Of a stretch of 64,000 nucleotides of DNA, positions 35,686 through 44,913 are shown one piece after another (within the stretch, counting starts at the first letter, position 1; each line of letters starts with the position of its first letter). Source of the stretch: Prevotella sp. S7-1-8 (GTDB lineage Bacteria > Bacteroidota > Bacteroidia > Bacteroidales > Bacteroidaceae); the NCBI RefSeq assembly GCF_000758925.1, contig NZ_JRNC01000034.1:20369-84368 (forward strand). The letters run 5' to 3'. A program made the position numbers and the translations under genes. The notes beneath the pieces were generated by a model, which was given only the letters and a program-made list of their open reading frames with translations, did no database searches and was not told where the DNA came from.

Positions 35686-35693
35686 TACCTTTG
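35686..35693 (+). promoter_or_regulatory. -7 box of engB
   Basis: TACCTTTG at 35686-35693, 18 bases before the ATG at 35712. The TTG-like start at 35691 within it can be dismissed. Confidence 0.55.
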
Positions 35694-35711
35694 CAACAAA
35701 ATCACAACTCC

Positions 35712-36329
35712 ATGAATATCAACCAAGCCCAATACGTCCTCTCAGCGCCCACGGTGTCTAAATGTCCCCAAGACACCAAACCTGAGTTTGCGTTCATCGG
35801 TCGAAGCAATGTAGGCAAATCCAGCCTCATCAACATGCTCTGCAATCACAAAGGATTGGCCAAGACCTCGGCCACGCCGGGAAAAACGTTGCTCATCAAT
35901 CATTTTGTCATCAACAAGGAATGGTACATCGTAGACCTGCCTGGCTATGGCTATGCCAAGCGTTCGAAGACAGTAATAGGACAGTTAGACAACATGATAC
36001 GTTCCTATATCTTGCAACGTAGGCAATTGGCAAACGTCTTTGTTCTAATAGACATTCGCCATGAACAACAAAAAAATGATCGAGAATTCATTGACTGGTT
36101 AGGAATTAGTGGCATTCCCTTCTCCATCGTTTTCACCAAAGCCGACAAGATGGGACGAGTTAAAGCACAGGAAAACGCAACCAAATGGATGAACGCTTTA
36201 CTTGACACTTGGGAAACTTTACCACCTTATTTTATCACCAGTTCTGAGAAAAAAACTGGCCGAGAGGATGTGCTCGACTATATAGAAAAGGTGTTAAAAG
36301 AAATAGAAGAACAAGAAAAACAGGTATGA
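35712..36329 (+). CDS. engB: Ribosome-biogenesis GTPase YsxC/EngB
   Basis: Essential small GTPase for large-subunit assembly. From ATG 35712: G1 GRSNVGKSS at residues 30-38, the G2 threonine in TSATPGKT, G3 DLPGYG, G4 TKAD, G5 TSSEKK. 205 residues, typical. The start is set by the -7 box just upstream. Its last codon overlaps the next gene (ATGA), so the ABC-F protein is translationally coupled; both act on ribosomes. Confidence 0.96.
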   Translation: MNINQAQYVLSAPTVSKCPQDTKPEFAFIGRSNVGKSSLINMLCNHKGLAKTSATPGKTLLINHFVINKEWYIVDLPGYGYAKRSKTVIGQLDNMIRSYILQRRQLANVFVLIDIRHEQQKNDREFIDWLGISGIPFSIVFTKADKMGRVKAQENATKWMNALLDTWETLPPYFITSSEKKTGREDVLDYIEKVLKEIEEQEKQV

Positions 36330-38122
36330 CACCTTTTTTAGATGTACAAAATCTCACCAAAACGTTTGGGGCTTTAGTGCTTCTTCAAGATATAAACTTT
36401 TCCGTGGGCGAAGGGCAAAAGGTTGGTCTCATCGCTAAAAATGGCACCGGAAAATCCACTCTTTTAGAAATTCTTGCAGGACACGAAAGTTATGACGACG
36501 GTAAGATTATTTTTAGGAATGACATTAGATTGAGTTTCTTGGAGCAAACTCCAAAGTTTGATCCGGACGAGCGTGTCATCGATGCGTGTTTCAACCATCA
36601 AGGAGACGAAGAACGGTTGTTAAGGGCTAAGCAGATATTAACCCAACTTCATATCTTCGATTTGTACCAACCCATGCGTCAACTGAGTGGCGGACAGCAA
36701 AAAAGAGTGGCGCTCGCCAACGTCCTGATCACCCAGCCCGACTTTCTCATTCTTGACGAACCCACCAACCATCTCGACCTCGACATGATTGTTTGGCTTG
36801 AGAATTACCTCTCGCGCTCTACGCTCACGCTTCTCATGGTGACCCACGACCGGTATTTTCTTGACCACGTATGCAATGTGATCATTGAGCTTGACGACCG
36901 AAATATCTATACCTACCGTGGTAACTACGCCTATTATTTGGACAAGAGGCAAGAGCGCATTGACAATCAGCGCAGCGAAATTCAACGAGCTAACAATTTG
37001 TATCGCAAAGAGCTTGAATGGATGCGTCGCATGCCTCAAGCGCGAGGGCACAAAGCCCGATACCGCGAAGAGGCCTTTTATGAATTGCAATCTAAAGCTA
37101 ATCAGCGCATACAAGACCGACAACTTAGGCTCAAAGCCAGCAACGTGTACATAGGCTCTAAAATCTTTGAATGCCAATATGTTTCCAAAAAATTTGCAGA
37201 CAGCGATGGCAACGAGAAGATTATCTTAGACAATTTTTATTACAACTTTGCCCGTTTCGAGAAGATGGGCATCGTGGGAGCTAACGGAACAGGCAAGTCC
37301 ACCTTTGTCAAAATGCTCCTCGGCCTTGTGCCACCCGATGGCGGCCGCTTCGACATTGGGCAGACCGTGCGCTTCGGCTATTTCTCACAAGAGGGGTTGA
37401 CATTCGATGATGACGACAAAGTGATAGACGCCGTGACCAACATCGCAGATGTCATAGACCTCGGTGGAGGACGCAAGATGACGGCCTCCCAGTTCCTTAA
37501 TTATTTTATGTTCGAACCTGAGCAGCAGCACAACTACATCTATAAGCTCAGCGGCGGCGAGCGACGCAAACTGTATCTATGCACCGTGCTGATGCGAAAC
37601 CCCAACTTTCTCGTTCTCGACGAACCTACAAACGACCTTGATATCCAAACGTTGCAGGTCTTGGAGGAGTATCTGCAAGATTTTCCCGGCTGTGTCATCA
37701 TTGTCAGCCACGACCGTTATTTCATGGATAAGGTTGTAGATCACCTCTTGGTGTTCGAGGGAGAGGGTCGAGTCGCCGACTTCCCGGGCAACTATACACA
37801 GTATCGAGAATGGTGTTCTCTCAAATCAAAACAAGAAAAAAACAAAAGGCAGGACGACAAAAACAATGCAGACAGCAAATCCTCCAAAAACTATCACCAT
37901 GACACCCGCAAGCGTATGTCATACAAGGAAAAGCGCGAGTACGAACAACTTACCAAAGATATAGACAGCTTGGAGGCAGAGCAAAAGGCCCTCGAAGACG
38001 CGCTATGCAGCGGCAAGCTGTCTGTTGAGGAGCTAACTGAAAAAAGCAAGCGATTGCCACTACTCAAGCAAGAGCTTGATGACAAAGAGATGCGATGGTT
38101 AGAACTCAGCGAGTTGGCTTAG
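36326..38122 (+). CDS. ABC-F family ATPase
   Basis: Soluble tandem-ABC protein of the translation-factor class, acting on the ribosome rather than in transport. Walker [10 protein letters not shown] (about 37-45) and GANGTGKST (about 319-327); signatures [13 protein letters not shown] and [12 protein letters not shown]; Walker [13 protein letters not shown] and [12 protein letters not shown]; a basic linker between the domains (residues ~210-275, with [21 protein letters not shown]) of the Uup/P-site-tRNA interacting kind. The C-terminal ~80 residues form a charged coiled coil, as in Uup. No antibiotic-resistance subtype can be assigned. A short terminator follows at 38137. Confidence 0.94.
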   Translation: MTPFLDVQNLTKTFGALVLLQDINFSVGEGQKVGLIAKNGTGKSTLLEILAGHESYDDGKIIFRNDIRLSFLEQTPKFDPDERVIDACFNHQGDEERLLRAKQILTQLHIFDLYQPMRQLSGGQQKRVALANVLITQPDFLILDEPTNHLDLDMIVWLENYLSRSTLTLLMVTHDRYFLDHVCNVIIELDDRNIYTYRGNYAYYLDKRQERIDNQRSEIQRANNLYRKELEWMRRMPQARGHKARYREEAFYELQSKANQRIQDRQLRLKASNVYIGSKIFECQYVSKKFADSDGNEKIILDNFYYNFARFEKMGIVGANGTGKSTFVKMLLGLVPPDGGRFDIGQTVRFGYFSQEGLTFDDDDKVIDAVTNIADVIDLGGGRKMTASQFLNYFMFEPEQQHNYIYKLSGGERRKLYLCTVLMRNPNFLVLDEPTNDLDIQTLQVLEEYLQDFPGCVIIVSHDRYFMDKVVDHLLVFEGEGRVADFPGNYTQYREWCSLKSKQEKNKRQDDKNNADSKSSKNYHHDTRKRMSYKEKREYEQLTKDIDSLEAEQKALEDALCSGKLSVEELTEKSKRLPLLKQELDDKEMRWLELSELA

Positions 38123-38136
38123 CCAGTCGCCGCTTT

Positions 38137-38154
38137 GGCGCGCCGCGCCGTTTT
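38137..38154 (+). terminator. Short terminator after the ABC-F gene
   Basis: GGCGC (38137-38141) pairs with GCGCC (38145-38149), followed by GTTTT. Five base pairs only, so modest. Confidence 0.5.
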
Positions 38155-38197
38155 CCCCATCCATCCTTATTGGCACAACTTGCCACAACTTTTTTGC

Positions 38198-38863
38198 CTA
38201 TTCACATGTGATAAGCATATTCCATACAGCCATGACATGGCAGAACGTTCCCAACAACACAAAAAAGTGGAATACCGTATGCATGTACCTTCGTTTGTGC
38301 AAGGTGTAGAAAATGGCGCCTGTTATATACGCCACTCCCTCCCCCACCAACCATCCTATGGTCTGCTCGTTGACAGCGCGGAGCAAAGGGCCGAAAACTG
38401 CCAAGACGCTAAGGCCCATCGCCACATAACACAGCGTCTCGAAATTACTATGCCTCTTCAACCCGCCAAGGGCGTAAAAGGTTCCCGCCACGGCGCACAG
38501 GCAAACAAAAACAAGCAAACCAACACCCCAATGTCCCTGCGAACGAAGCGCTACCAGCGTCACCGGAGCATAAGAGCCGGCAATATGCCAATATATCGCC
38601 ACATGATCCCAATACCTGAAACGACTTTTCCACGGCGAGCTTGGCGCCATGGCGTGATACATCGCGCTGGCCAAATAAGAATCGAGCATACCAAACAAAT
38701 AGAACAGCACGCTGGCCATCGCCATCGTGTCGCATGCGTCAGCGCATCTTTTCAAAAACATCGCGCCAGCCACCATGCCCAACACAATACCAGCGACATG
38801 GCTCCAAGCGTTCCATCTATCCTCGGTTGAAGTATAGAAAAAAGTGTCGTTCCTTTCAGACAT
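38198..38863 (-). CDS. Hemolysin III / PAQR-family membrane protein
   Basis: Seven-helix membrane protein related to adiponectin receptors and YqfA. I use the ATG in front of SERNDTFF (38863); a TTG four codons further up is possible. Family signs: NAWSHVAGIVLG in helix 1 with the conserved His, SAMYHAM near the second metal-binding Ser/His, YWDHVAIYWHIAGSYAP and the C-terminal HTVFHFFVLLGTFCH with two His residues; these make the intramembrane zinc site of PAQR proteins. Named for historic haemolysis data, its bacterial role is probably in membrane-lipid homeostasis. Last gene of the minus-strand run starting at 42666. Confidence 0.88.
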   Translation of the reverse strand: MSERNDTFFYTSTEDRWNAWSHVAGIVLGMVAGAMFLKRCADACDTMAMASVLFYLFGMLDSYLASAMYHAMAPSSPWKSRFRYWDHVAIYWHIAGSYAPVTLVALRSQGHWGVGLLVFVCLCAVAGTFYALGGLKRHSNFETLCYVAMGLSVLAVFGPLLRAVNEQTIGWLVGEGVAYITGAIFYTLHKRRYMHTVFHFFVLLGTFCHVMAVWNMLITCE

Positions 38864-38902
38864 AGTCCTCCACAAGTTTAGTCAAGACACCGCCTCCGCC
38901 AA

Positions 38903-39616
38903 TCAAAAGCCCAAAACATCATCCACCAGTATCACGATGTGACGGCCGGCTGGGTGCGACATGCGTTGCACGCAGATATAATTGCAGATGCTATCAGGCG
39001 AAAGACAGTCGTGGCAAGCGCCATCTGATTGGCATGGCGTATTAAAGCCAAAACGCAACATGTTTGTCGGCGCGGCCGTGGAGCGAGCCCGTTTCATAGC
39101 CGCGTCGGCGTCCTGGCATATTTTGTTCAATCCCACCACATAGATCACATGCTTTGAGCCCCATACTTGGGCGGCCAAACGATTGCCATTACCATCAATA
39201 TTCACGACTACTCCATCCTCGCTCATCGCATTGACACTTGAGAGGTAGTAATCACATTCAAATGCTTTACGGTAAACATGAAACTTGTCTTCCGGTGTCG
39301 TTACGTCATCGCGATCATAAACTTTGTATTCGCCATTCTTGAGCATATGGGTTATACCTGTTGATCTTATAGTGACCGACCCTCCCCAGCTCACCGAGCT
39401 GCCCACGGGTATCAACTGCCTGACTCGATCGAGCAAGTCGTTCGTGTTTTTGCAAAAATAAGCCTCGTAATGGCGTTTTTTTAAGTTCTGGATAAGCTTT
39501 TGAGCCAAAAGTTCATTCCTTTTTTCTTTTGCGTTCACGATGTTTGTATCGTTTAGTTTTTGAGAACCCGTTTCCCGATGCCATGCCCTAACGCCAATGG
39601 CGGCCAACCATGCCAT
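38903..39616 (-). CDS. LUD-domain protein (LutC/YkgG family)
   Basis: DUF162/LUD protein. Core motifs VGSSVSWGGSVTIRSTGI, VNAMSEDGVVVNIDGNGNRLAAQVWG and GLNKICQDADAAMKRARSTAAPTNMLRF are typical. A C-terminal cluster CxxxxxCHDCxxxxxxCNYIC (residues ~196-216) could bind iron or zinc. In other bacteria LutC works with LutA/LutB in lactate oxidation; here no LutA or LutB neighbours it, and the stand-alone Bacteroidales form is of unknown role. The N terminus is uncertain: ATG at 39616 gives a 25-residue lead with no homology that I can see, and a GTG at NAKEKRNELL is an alternative. Confidence 0.85.
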   Translation of the reverse strand: MAWLAAIGVRAWHRETGSQKLNDTNIVNAKEKRNELLAQKLIQNLKKRHYEAYFCKNTNDLLDRVRQLIPVGSSVSWGGSVTIRSTGITHMLKNGEYKVYDRDDVTTPEDKFHVYRKAFECDYYLSSVNAMSEDGVVVNIDGNGNRLAAQVWGSKHVIYVVGLNKICQDADAAMKRARSTAAPTNMLRFGFNTPCQSDGACHDCLSPDSICNYICVQRMSHPAGRHIVILVDDVLGF

Positions 39617-39621
39617 TTTTC

Positions 39622-40707
39622 CTATGCCATCGATATAATCTTCTTGGGCAATTGTTTAAATATAAAAGCTATGTTTTCCCTTGGTGACAACAAAACGGTT
39701 CGTCCATAGTGTTTTACCTTGATGGCAAACACCTCGCAATTATATTTCCACCCGGAACGCACCGCGTTCTTGCGGCCATATTTTCCAAAGTTTCCTCGTT
39801 TAAAAACAATACGCATAAAAAATTCCACGTATTTACTATCCTCGTTTCCTTTAGGCAGTATAAGCTTGCCATCGTCCAATCCAAGGTATTTGTTCAAGAT
39901 AAGCTCTATGACATGAAACGCTTTCTCAAAATCCAATTTTCGAAGAATGGTGACGACGCGCTTCTTTTGTGCCGCATCCATATCCATACTTTTCATAATC
40001 ATTGCGACATCGCAAAATTGCCGCAAACCCACGCCTATCTCTATAAGGTGATGATAGAGATGCAAGAACGTGTATGCCAAATTCAACGATTCGTCCAGTA
40101 TGGGAACCCTTACGCCATCTATGTATCGATAAGACAACGAAGAAGTGTGTATCATCCGGTCAAACTCCTTCTGATTGCGAGAGGATGAAAATTTCATGAG
40201 GCAATAGTGCATCTCGAACACCACGCCATGGCGCTCAAAACTTACATGTTGCTCATCCTCCTCGCTTCTTTTTATAGTTATTTGCCACTCTTTCTCTATA
40301 AGCGTAACAACCTCTTCAAAAAATTCCGGGAAAACATAGAAGTCGATATCGCCACATACACGCGCCTCCGGATGTGGATATAGCATGGCTAAGGTTTGTC
40401 CTTTTACCAAAAAATATTTCACGTCCCGACCAGACAGCATTGCGCAGAGCGCTTTCACCTCATTGTTAATGTTCTTATTCGCCTTTACTATACTGGCAGA
40501 CACCGACAACAACCGTACCGCATCGACAACGCCCAGACTCACATTGTTTCGCATAAACGCAGACGACACCAACCCCTCTACCGTCTGCTTTTGGGCCATG
40601 GCCATCAATTTTTGGAACTTGTCATGGTCTATTGACATTCCACTGGGCAGTTCTTCTTGCCACAGCTCCGACCTGATCAACTTAAAAAACAGTTCCCTCA
40701 AGCTCAT
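39622..40707 (-). CDS. Nucleotidyltransferase family protein (NTP_transf_5 type)
   Basis: Member of the family with the nucleotidyltransferase signature GDIDFYV (about residue 118), preceded by YFLVKGQTLAMLYP, and an all-helical C-terminal part with LAYTFLHLYHHLIEIGVGLRQFCDVAMIM. The ATG at 40707 is preferred over the GTG at 40716, which abuts the stop of the upstream gene. These proteins occur in polysaccharide and peptide biosynthesis loci of Bacteroidetes; the substrate is unknown. Here it directly follows a membrane sugar epimerase, so involvement in surface-glycan assembly is a reasonable guess. Confidence 0.85.
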   Translation of the reverse strand: MSLRELFFKLIRSELWQEELPSGMSIDHDKFQKLMAMAQKQTVEGLVSSAFMRNNVSLGVVDAVRLLSVSASIVKANKNINNEVKALCAMLSGRDVKYFLVKGQTLAMLYPHPEARVCGDIDFYVFPEFFEEVVTLIEKEWQITIKRSEEDEQHVSFERHGVVFEMHYCLMKFSSSRNQKEFDRMIHTSSLSYRYIDGVRVPILDESLNLAYTFLHLYHHLIEIGVGLRQFCDVAMIMKSMDMDAAQKKRVVTILRKLDFEKAFHVIELILNKYLGLDDGKLILPKGNEDSKYVEFFMRIVFKRGNFGKYGRKNAVRSGWKYNCEVFAIKVKHYGRTVLLSPRENIAFIFKQLPKKIISMA

Positions 40708-40716
40708 AATACCCAC

Positions 40717-42666
40717 TTAAGACTTCGCGCGGTCACCCTCCAAGACAAAATGACGTTCGTCCAGCTCATATTCCGGGACTATCCTTTTCAACTCATGGAC
40801 AATATCCATGTCACGAAAAGTAAGGGCCACCTCTATAAGTTTATCTATCTGTTTTTCAACCTCGGCGAAGTCATATTTTCTCACTTTGGCTATCCGTATC
40901 TTCTCGTGGAAGCTCGGCAGGCTGTTCTCGGCTTCCGCCAACACCTCTTCATAAAGTTTCTCGCCCAGCCGCAAACCCACGTATTTTATCTCCACGCCTT
41001 GAACGCCGCTCAGCTTAATCATTCGCTTGGCCAAATCGGCAATGCGCACGGGCTGTCCCATGTCAAACACAAATATCTGTCCACCCTTGCCGTGCGTCCC
41101 AGCCTCCAACACAAGTTTGCAAGCCTCGGATATGAGCATGAAGAAACGTATGATGTTGGGGTCGGTCACGGTGACAGGGCCGCCAGCCTTGATTTGTTTC
41201 TCAAAGAGAGGAATGACAGAGCCACTCGAACCCAACACATTGCCAAACCGCGTGGTCACAAATTGCGTGCAGGCAACGCGACCTTTGCCGTCTTTGACAT
41301 GCCCGGCGCTCACGGCCTCGCTCAAGCTCTGGCAATAAATCTCACAAACGCGTTTCGAGCATCCCATCACGTTTGTGGGGTTGACGGCCTTGTCGGTAGA
41401 AATCATCACAAATTTCTTCACCCCATACTTCACGCTTAGATCTGCGATTATCTTGGTTCCGTTCACATTATTATATACAGCCTCGCTCGGATTGTCCTCC
41501 ATCATGGGCACATGCTTATAGGCCGCGGCATGAAAAAGATAGTCGGGCATGTACTTGGCAAAGATGTGTTCCATCCGCTCTCTCTGCGTTATGCTCACCA
41601 CGATAGTCTCACAGGGTACGTTCGGGAAACACCTCGCCATCATCAACCGAATGTCGTGCTGCGGCGTCTCGGCCTGATCCACAAGAACGAGGTGGGCAGG
41701 ACGAAAGGACGCTATCTGCCTCACCATCTCGGAGCCGATACTTCCTGCCGAACCGGTAACCATCACTCGCTTGTCTTTCAACATGTCGCCTATGGCATCC
41801 ATGTCCACTTTTATCTCGTTTCTCGGCAAAAGATCTTCTATCTTGATTTCGTTGAGTTGTACATTCTGAAGGTCGTCACCATCTTTCCACTCTTGTGATT
41901 CCGGCACTATATAGATATGCACCCCTTTGTTGATGAGTAAATCTTGCAGTTTGGCATCCTCCCTAAAACGGCCGGTCTGCAACGGAGACACCAACACGGC
42001 CTGGATATTCTGGTCCACCAGCACCTCCTCAAGCCGCTCATTGGGTTGATAGATATTGACACCCATCATTGTTTGTCCGCGATACCTGTTGTCGTGCATG
42101 ATAAATCCTTTCAACTGGAACTTTGTAGGTTTGGAGTTTCTTATCATCTTGGCCAATGCCACGCCACCCTCTTGCACGCCATACACCAACGTTCTAACGC
42201 CTTTGTCACTGCTGAAAGCCACATCGTAAAGTGTCTTGACGAATATGCGCAACCCCCACATCAAGATCGTGGAGATAAAATACATGAGAAAAATCTGGCG
42301 GCCTTGTAACCGCACGAAGTTCATGGGCCAGTAGTAAATGGCATAATGGGCCACCTCCGCAATGGCACAACTCATGGCCATGGCATAGGCCACGCGCTGC
42401 AAGTCGACAAACGAAGAGTACCTGAGAATGCCACTATATGTGCGAAAAACGCGAAAACCTATCAGGTTGAAACACATATAAAGCAAGATGGTCTTGGACA
42501 AGATGGTTATATTTCCAAGCGTTACGGCACCGTGATAATATAACCAGAAAACCAAAATGCCCGATATGTAACAAATCAAACAGTCGAGTATAAGAATGCT
42601 CCAATAGGGCAAGGCGTTCTTTGAGAAGTACCAATTTGCTATTTTGTTGTACATTTTCATAATCAT
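40717..42666 (-). CDS. Membrane-bound nucleotide-sugar epimerase/dehydratase (CapD/WbpM family)
   Basis: Four N-terminal membrane helices (about residues 20-125), a Rossmann-like CoA-binding domain (~140-270), and an extended SDR domain with the NAD motif GSAGSIGSEM near 300. The downstream markers FHAAAYKHVPMMEDNP and ISTDKAVNPTNVMG (TDK replacing the YxxxK pair) show the WbpM/CapD-type C6 dehydratase/C5 epimerase acting on UDP-GlcNAc-type sugars, the first step to sugars such as QuiNAc or FucNAc for O antigen or capsule. 649 residues, full length. Promoter at 42861-42831. Confidence 0.93.
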   Translation of the reverse strand: MIMKMYNKIANWYFSKNALPYWSILILDCLICYISGILVFWLYYHGAVTLGNITILSKTILLYMCFNLIGFRVFRTYSGILRYSSFVDLQRVAYAMAMSCAIAEVAHYAIYYWPMNFVRLQGRQIFLMYFISTILMWGLRIFVKTLYDVAFSSDKGVRTLVYGVQEGGVALAKMIRNSKPTKFQLKGFIMHDNRYRGQTMMGVNIYQPNERLEEVLVDQNIQAVLVSPLQTGRFREDAKLQDLLINKGVHIYIVPESQEWKDGDDLQNVQLNEIKIEDLLPRNEIKVDMDAIGDMLKDKRVMVTGSAGSIGSEMVRQIASFRPAHLVLVDQAETPQHDIRLMMARCFPNVPCETIVVSITQRERMEHIFAKYMPDYLFHAAAYKHVPMMEDNPSEAVYNNVNGTKIIADLSVKYGVKKFVMISTDKAVNPTNVMGCSKRVCEIYCQSLSEAVSAGHVKDGKGRVACTQFVTTRFGNVLGSSGSVIPLFEKQIKAGGPVTVTDPNIIRFFMLISEACKLVLEAGTHGKGGQIFVFDMGQPVRIADLAKRMIKLSGVQGVEIKYVGLRLGEKLYEEVLAEAENSLPSFHEKIRIAKVRKYDFAEVEKQIDKLIEVALTFRDMDIVHELKRIVPEYELDERHFVLEGDRAKS

Positions 42667-42830
42667 TGGATTAATATAAGTGTCAAAACCGCTCCACTAT
42701 CTCAGAGCCATCAAAACTTATATGTAGGCACCATTGTATAAGCCGCTGAAAAAATCGCCAAGACAATTGTCTGCGTTGGCATATGGCCGAGACTCAATAT
42801 TTTCATTCCACAAGCCTCTCCTTGCTGCCG

Positions 42831-42861
42831 CAAAGATAACACTTTTTTCTTTTTCCGTCAA
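42831..42861 (-). promoter_or_regulatory. Promoter of the CapD-type gene
   Basis: Minus strand: TTG (42861-42859), 20 bases, TATCTTTG (42838-42831). The leader before the ATG at 42666 is long, about 160 nt, with no structure that I recognise. Confidence 0.6.
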
Positions 42862-42927
42862 GTTTTAACAAGATTTTTACGACATTATCAAACAAGTTAA
42901 AATACCTTGCAAATCCACACGGCATCA

Positions 42928-43560
42928 TCAAGACATCACAACAATCTGATTATCAAGCTCTGTTATACCCTTCTTGGTACAAAGTCCACGAAAATAAAGC
43001 ATCACGATGTCACGAAATAATTGCTTCAGATCGTATTGTTTGTACATTTGGTTTTCCATGATATAAATGAGCGATCCCGTGGTAACCCTGTATATCAGCT
43101 CGTAATTCACGTCTTGCCTGAAATAACCTTGCCGCACGCCCTGCTCAAAAAAACGACACGTTCGCTCTTGAAACTCATTGTGCCTTGCCTCCATCCATGC
43201 CAACACCTTTGGGTATTTACGCAAATCGGCGTAATAATTGGGGACCGTGTCCTTCAGGCTTTCCATGTGCAGGCGATAGGTCTCGAGTATGAAATCCATG
43301 ACATGCCGCTCCTTCTCTGCCGCGAACGCTTGCATGTGCCGATCAAAACCATCGTACTCAGCCTTCACGCTCTCCATCAACAAATGCTCCTTGTTCTCAA
43401 AAGTCTCGTACATCGTGCGTTTGGACACCGAGAGAATGTTCGCGATATCGTCCATCTTCACTGCCTTGATGCCCTTGCTCCTAAACTCGCGCATGGCAAC
43501 CCTCAACAAGCGCAGACGAAGCTCTTGCCTATACTCGTTTGGCGTTATGGTTTTGTTCAT
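42928..43560 (-). CDS. TetR-family transcriptional regulator
   Basis: 210 residues from ATG 43560. N-terminal HTH: LRLLRVAMREFRSKGIKAVKMDDIANILSVSKRTMYETFENKEHLL (about 12-58), the TetR pattern with the YxxFxxKExL recognition helix. The ligand-binding half is helical and unremarkable. The start is fixed by the -7 box TATCTTTG at 43596-43589 on the minus strand, which rules out longer frames up to 43683. Target unknown; the nearest transport gene is the TolC-like gene 1.3 kb away beyond tRNA-Val, and no pump subunits are adjacent. Confidence 0.9.
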   Translation of the reverse strand: MNKTITPNEYRQELRLRLLRVAMREFRSKGIKAVKMDDIANILSVSKRTMYETFENKEHLLMESVKAEYDGFDRHMQAFAAEKERHVMDFILETYRLHMESLKDTVPNYYADLRKYPKVLAWMEARHNEFQERTCRFFEQGVRQGYFRQDVNYELIYRVTTGSLIYIMENQMYKQYDLKQLFRDIVMLYFRGLCTKKGITELDNQIVVMS

Positions 43561-43588
43561 AAGACTGTCACTTACAATTGCCGTCATG

Positions 43589-43596
43589 CAAAGATA
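43589..43596 (-). promoter_or_regulatory. -7 box of the TetR gene
   Basis: TATCTTTG on the minus strand, 28 bases before the ATG. No -33 TTTG visible. Confidence 0.5.
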
Positions 43597-43972
43597 ACAA
43601 AAAAACATAAAAACGCTTTTTACGCTATAAGTTTTTGTCATCATCCGGCAAAACTTTCCATCGCGACATAAAAGGCCTGCCAATATCAGTCACGAGAAGT
43701 GGGCCATTTAGGTCGCGCACAAACAATGGCCTTCGCGGACGCATGGCAAAGGCTCGAAATCAAGAAATCAGCTTGCTGGCACATCAATCGCCAAGGCTTT
43801 GCCTTCGCGCCCATGATTATCGCGGGCGAGCGCGACTTGGACGCGAGGCGCGACAAGTTAAGGCATGCGACAAGAATATGTATAATATCAACGAAGCCGA
43901 CAAAGAGCTTGCAATTTAAATTTCCACATGCGGCGCACCCTACATGGCACATCCATGAGAAAATATCGTCCA

Positions 43973-44355
43973 TGAAAATAGCTGACAAAACATGGTATAG
44001 AAATCGATTATTTGCAGACAGACATGGCGCCGCTCGCAAATACGCGAAGCACGAGACTTTTAAATAACAATCCGAAACACAATGCGTTGCAAAGATTTTC
44101 GTCAATTCTCTCATAAAAATTAATGATAACGAATTGCCATCAGTGCTTATTCACTATGAGAATAGGCATTGAACGCAGCTCGAATAACACGCCATCACCC
44201 GACCTTTAAGGCCTTGACGCAACGTCAATAGATACCAATCGCGATGGCTGGAACGCGAAAACGCATGGCAAGGTGGGCATGGCTACAATTTCTTGCCATT
44301 TTTTTTTGCGGAAGAGCAGGTTTGGGCAGTCATTTTTTGATGACTTTTTATCAAC
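43973..44355 (-). repeat. Intergenic repeat element, copy C (reverse)
   Basis: Read on the minus strand from 44355: block 1 gt-TGATAAAAAGTCA; a segment at 44242-44202 (GCGATT, TCTATTG, GCGT, GCC, TAAAGG) matching copy D in about 28 of 41 positions without a gap; block 2 GGCCTTAAAGG at 44213 (+142); block 3 GAATAAGCACTGATGGCA at 44152 (+61), 17 of 18 identical to copy D; block 4 TTCGCGTATTTGCG at 44047, identical to copy A; block 5 around TTGTCA at 43988 (+164 from block 3), inside a stretch nearly identical to copy D. Confidence 0.7.
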
Positions 44356-44537
44356 ATATCCAACAATGTCACAGACGCCGCAAGGCTGCCTGCCAAGGCA
44401 TGGTTTCCACCCGCGTCATAGGCTTTCTGAATGTCTGCACTCTCCGCAAGAAGCGACCACGCCCATCAACGGAGCCTTGATCGCGTGCCTCTCAACAAAC
44501 AAAACATGCCTGAGGCGATAAAAAAATGGATTAAAAT

Positions 44538-44568
44538 TTTGCCATATCCTGAAAAATGTCTAATTTTG
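44538..44568 (+). promoter_or_regulatory. tRNA-Val promoter, perfect consensus
   Basis: TTTG at 44538-44541, 19 bases, TAATTTTG at 44561-44568. Preceded by GCGATAAAAAAATGG and TTAAAATTT, a near copy of the segment upstream of the tRNA-Cys promoter. Confidence 0.8.
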
Positions 44569-44601
44569 CGATGCCCTTACAACAAATGGGCATTGAAAGA
44601 T

Positions 44602-44676
44602 AGGGGCATAGCCCAGTTGGTTTAGAGCGCTGCAGTCACATTGCAGAGGTCATCGGTTCGAGCCCGATTGTCCCTA
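44602..44676 (+). tRNA. tRNA-Val (CAC), CCA not encoded
   Basis: Acceptor AGGGGCA pairs with TGTCCCT (one G-U), anticodon stem CTGCA/TGCAG with loop GTCACAT and anticodon CAC, T arm ATCGG-TTCGAGC-CCGAT, discriminator A73. Position 32 is G, which is unusual, but the loop length is right. CCA must be added after transcription, unlike in the tRNA-Cys of this window. Confidence 0.92.
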
Positions 44677-44689
44677 CACCTATTAGGAA

Positions 44690-44728
44690 AACCGAGTTGT
44701 TAACGTTGTCACAACTCGGCTTTCTCAT
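44690..44728 (+). terminator. Intrinsic terminator after tRNA-Val
   Basis: CCGAGTTGT (44692-44700) pairs with ACAACTCGG (44711-44719), ten-base loop, followed by a T-rich tract (CTTTCTCATTTTT). Confidence 0.8.
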
Positions 44729-44913
44729 TTTTCAAGTCTATCAACGCTGTTGTCTCAAAAAGGCGTCATAAATTAATCGCCACCTTATTCATGCCAATTC
44801 GAGCAGTCTGCCTGCCACCTTGAAAAAAAAGAGGCGAACTGCCCAACCGACAACAATCGCTCGCCATCCTTACAAGGGCACACCCATGCTGGAGGACGGC
44901 TCCGCAAGATGAT

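Larger units (their letters stand above)
43597..44601. other. 1-kb gene-free stretch with repeat copy C and tRNA promoter
   Basis: Open frames at 43686-44114 (minus) and 43699-44067 (plus) overlap each other and have no recognisable domain. The stretch is largely occupied by repeat copy C in reverse (43973-44355) and ends with the tRNA-Val promoter. Confidence 0.65.

Noticed and set aside
43686..44114. Open frames on both strands in the TetR to tRNA-Val gap
   Set aside because: They overlap each other antisense and coincide with repeat copy C, whose blocks are conserved without regard to reading frame.
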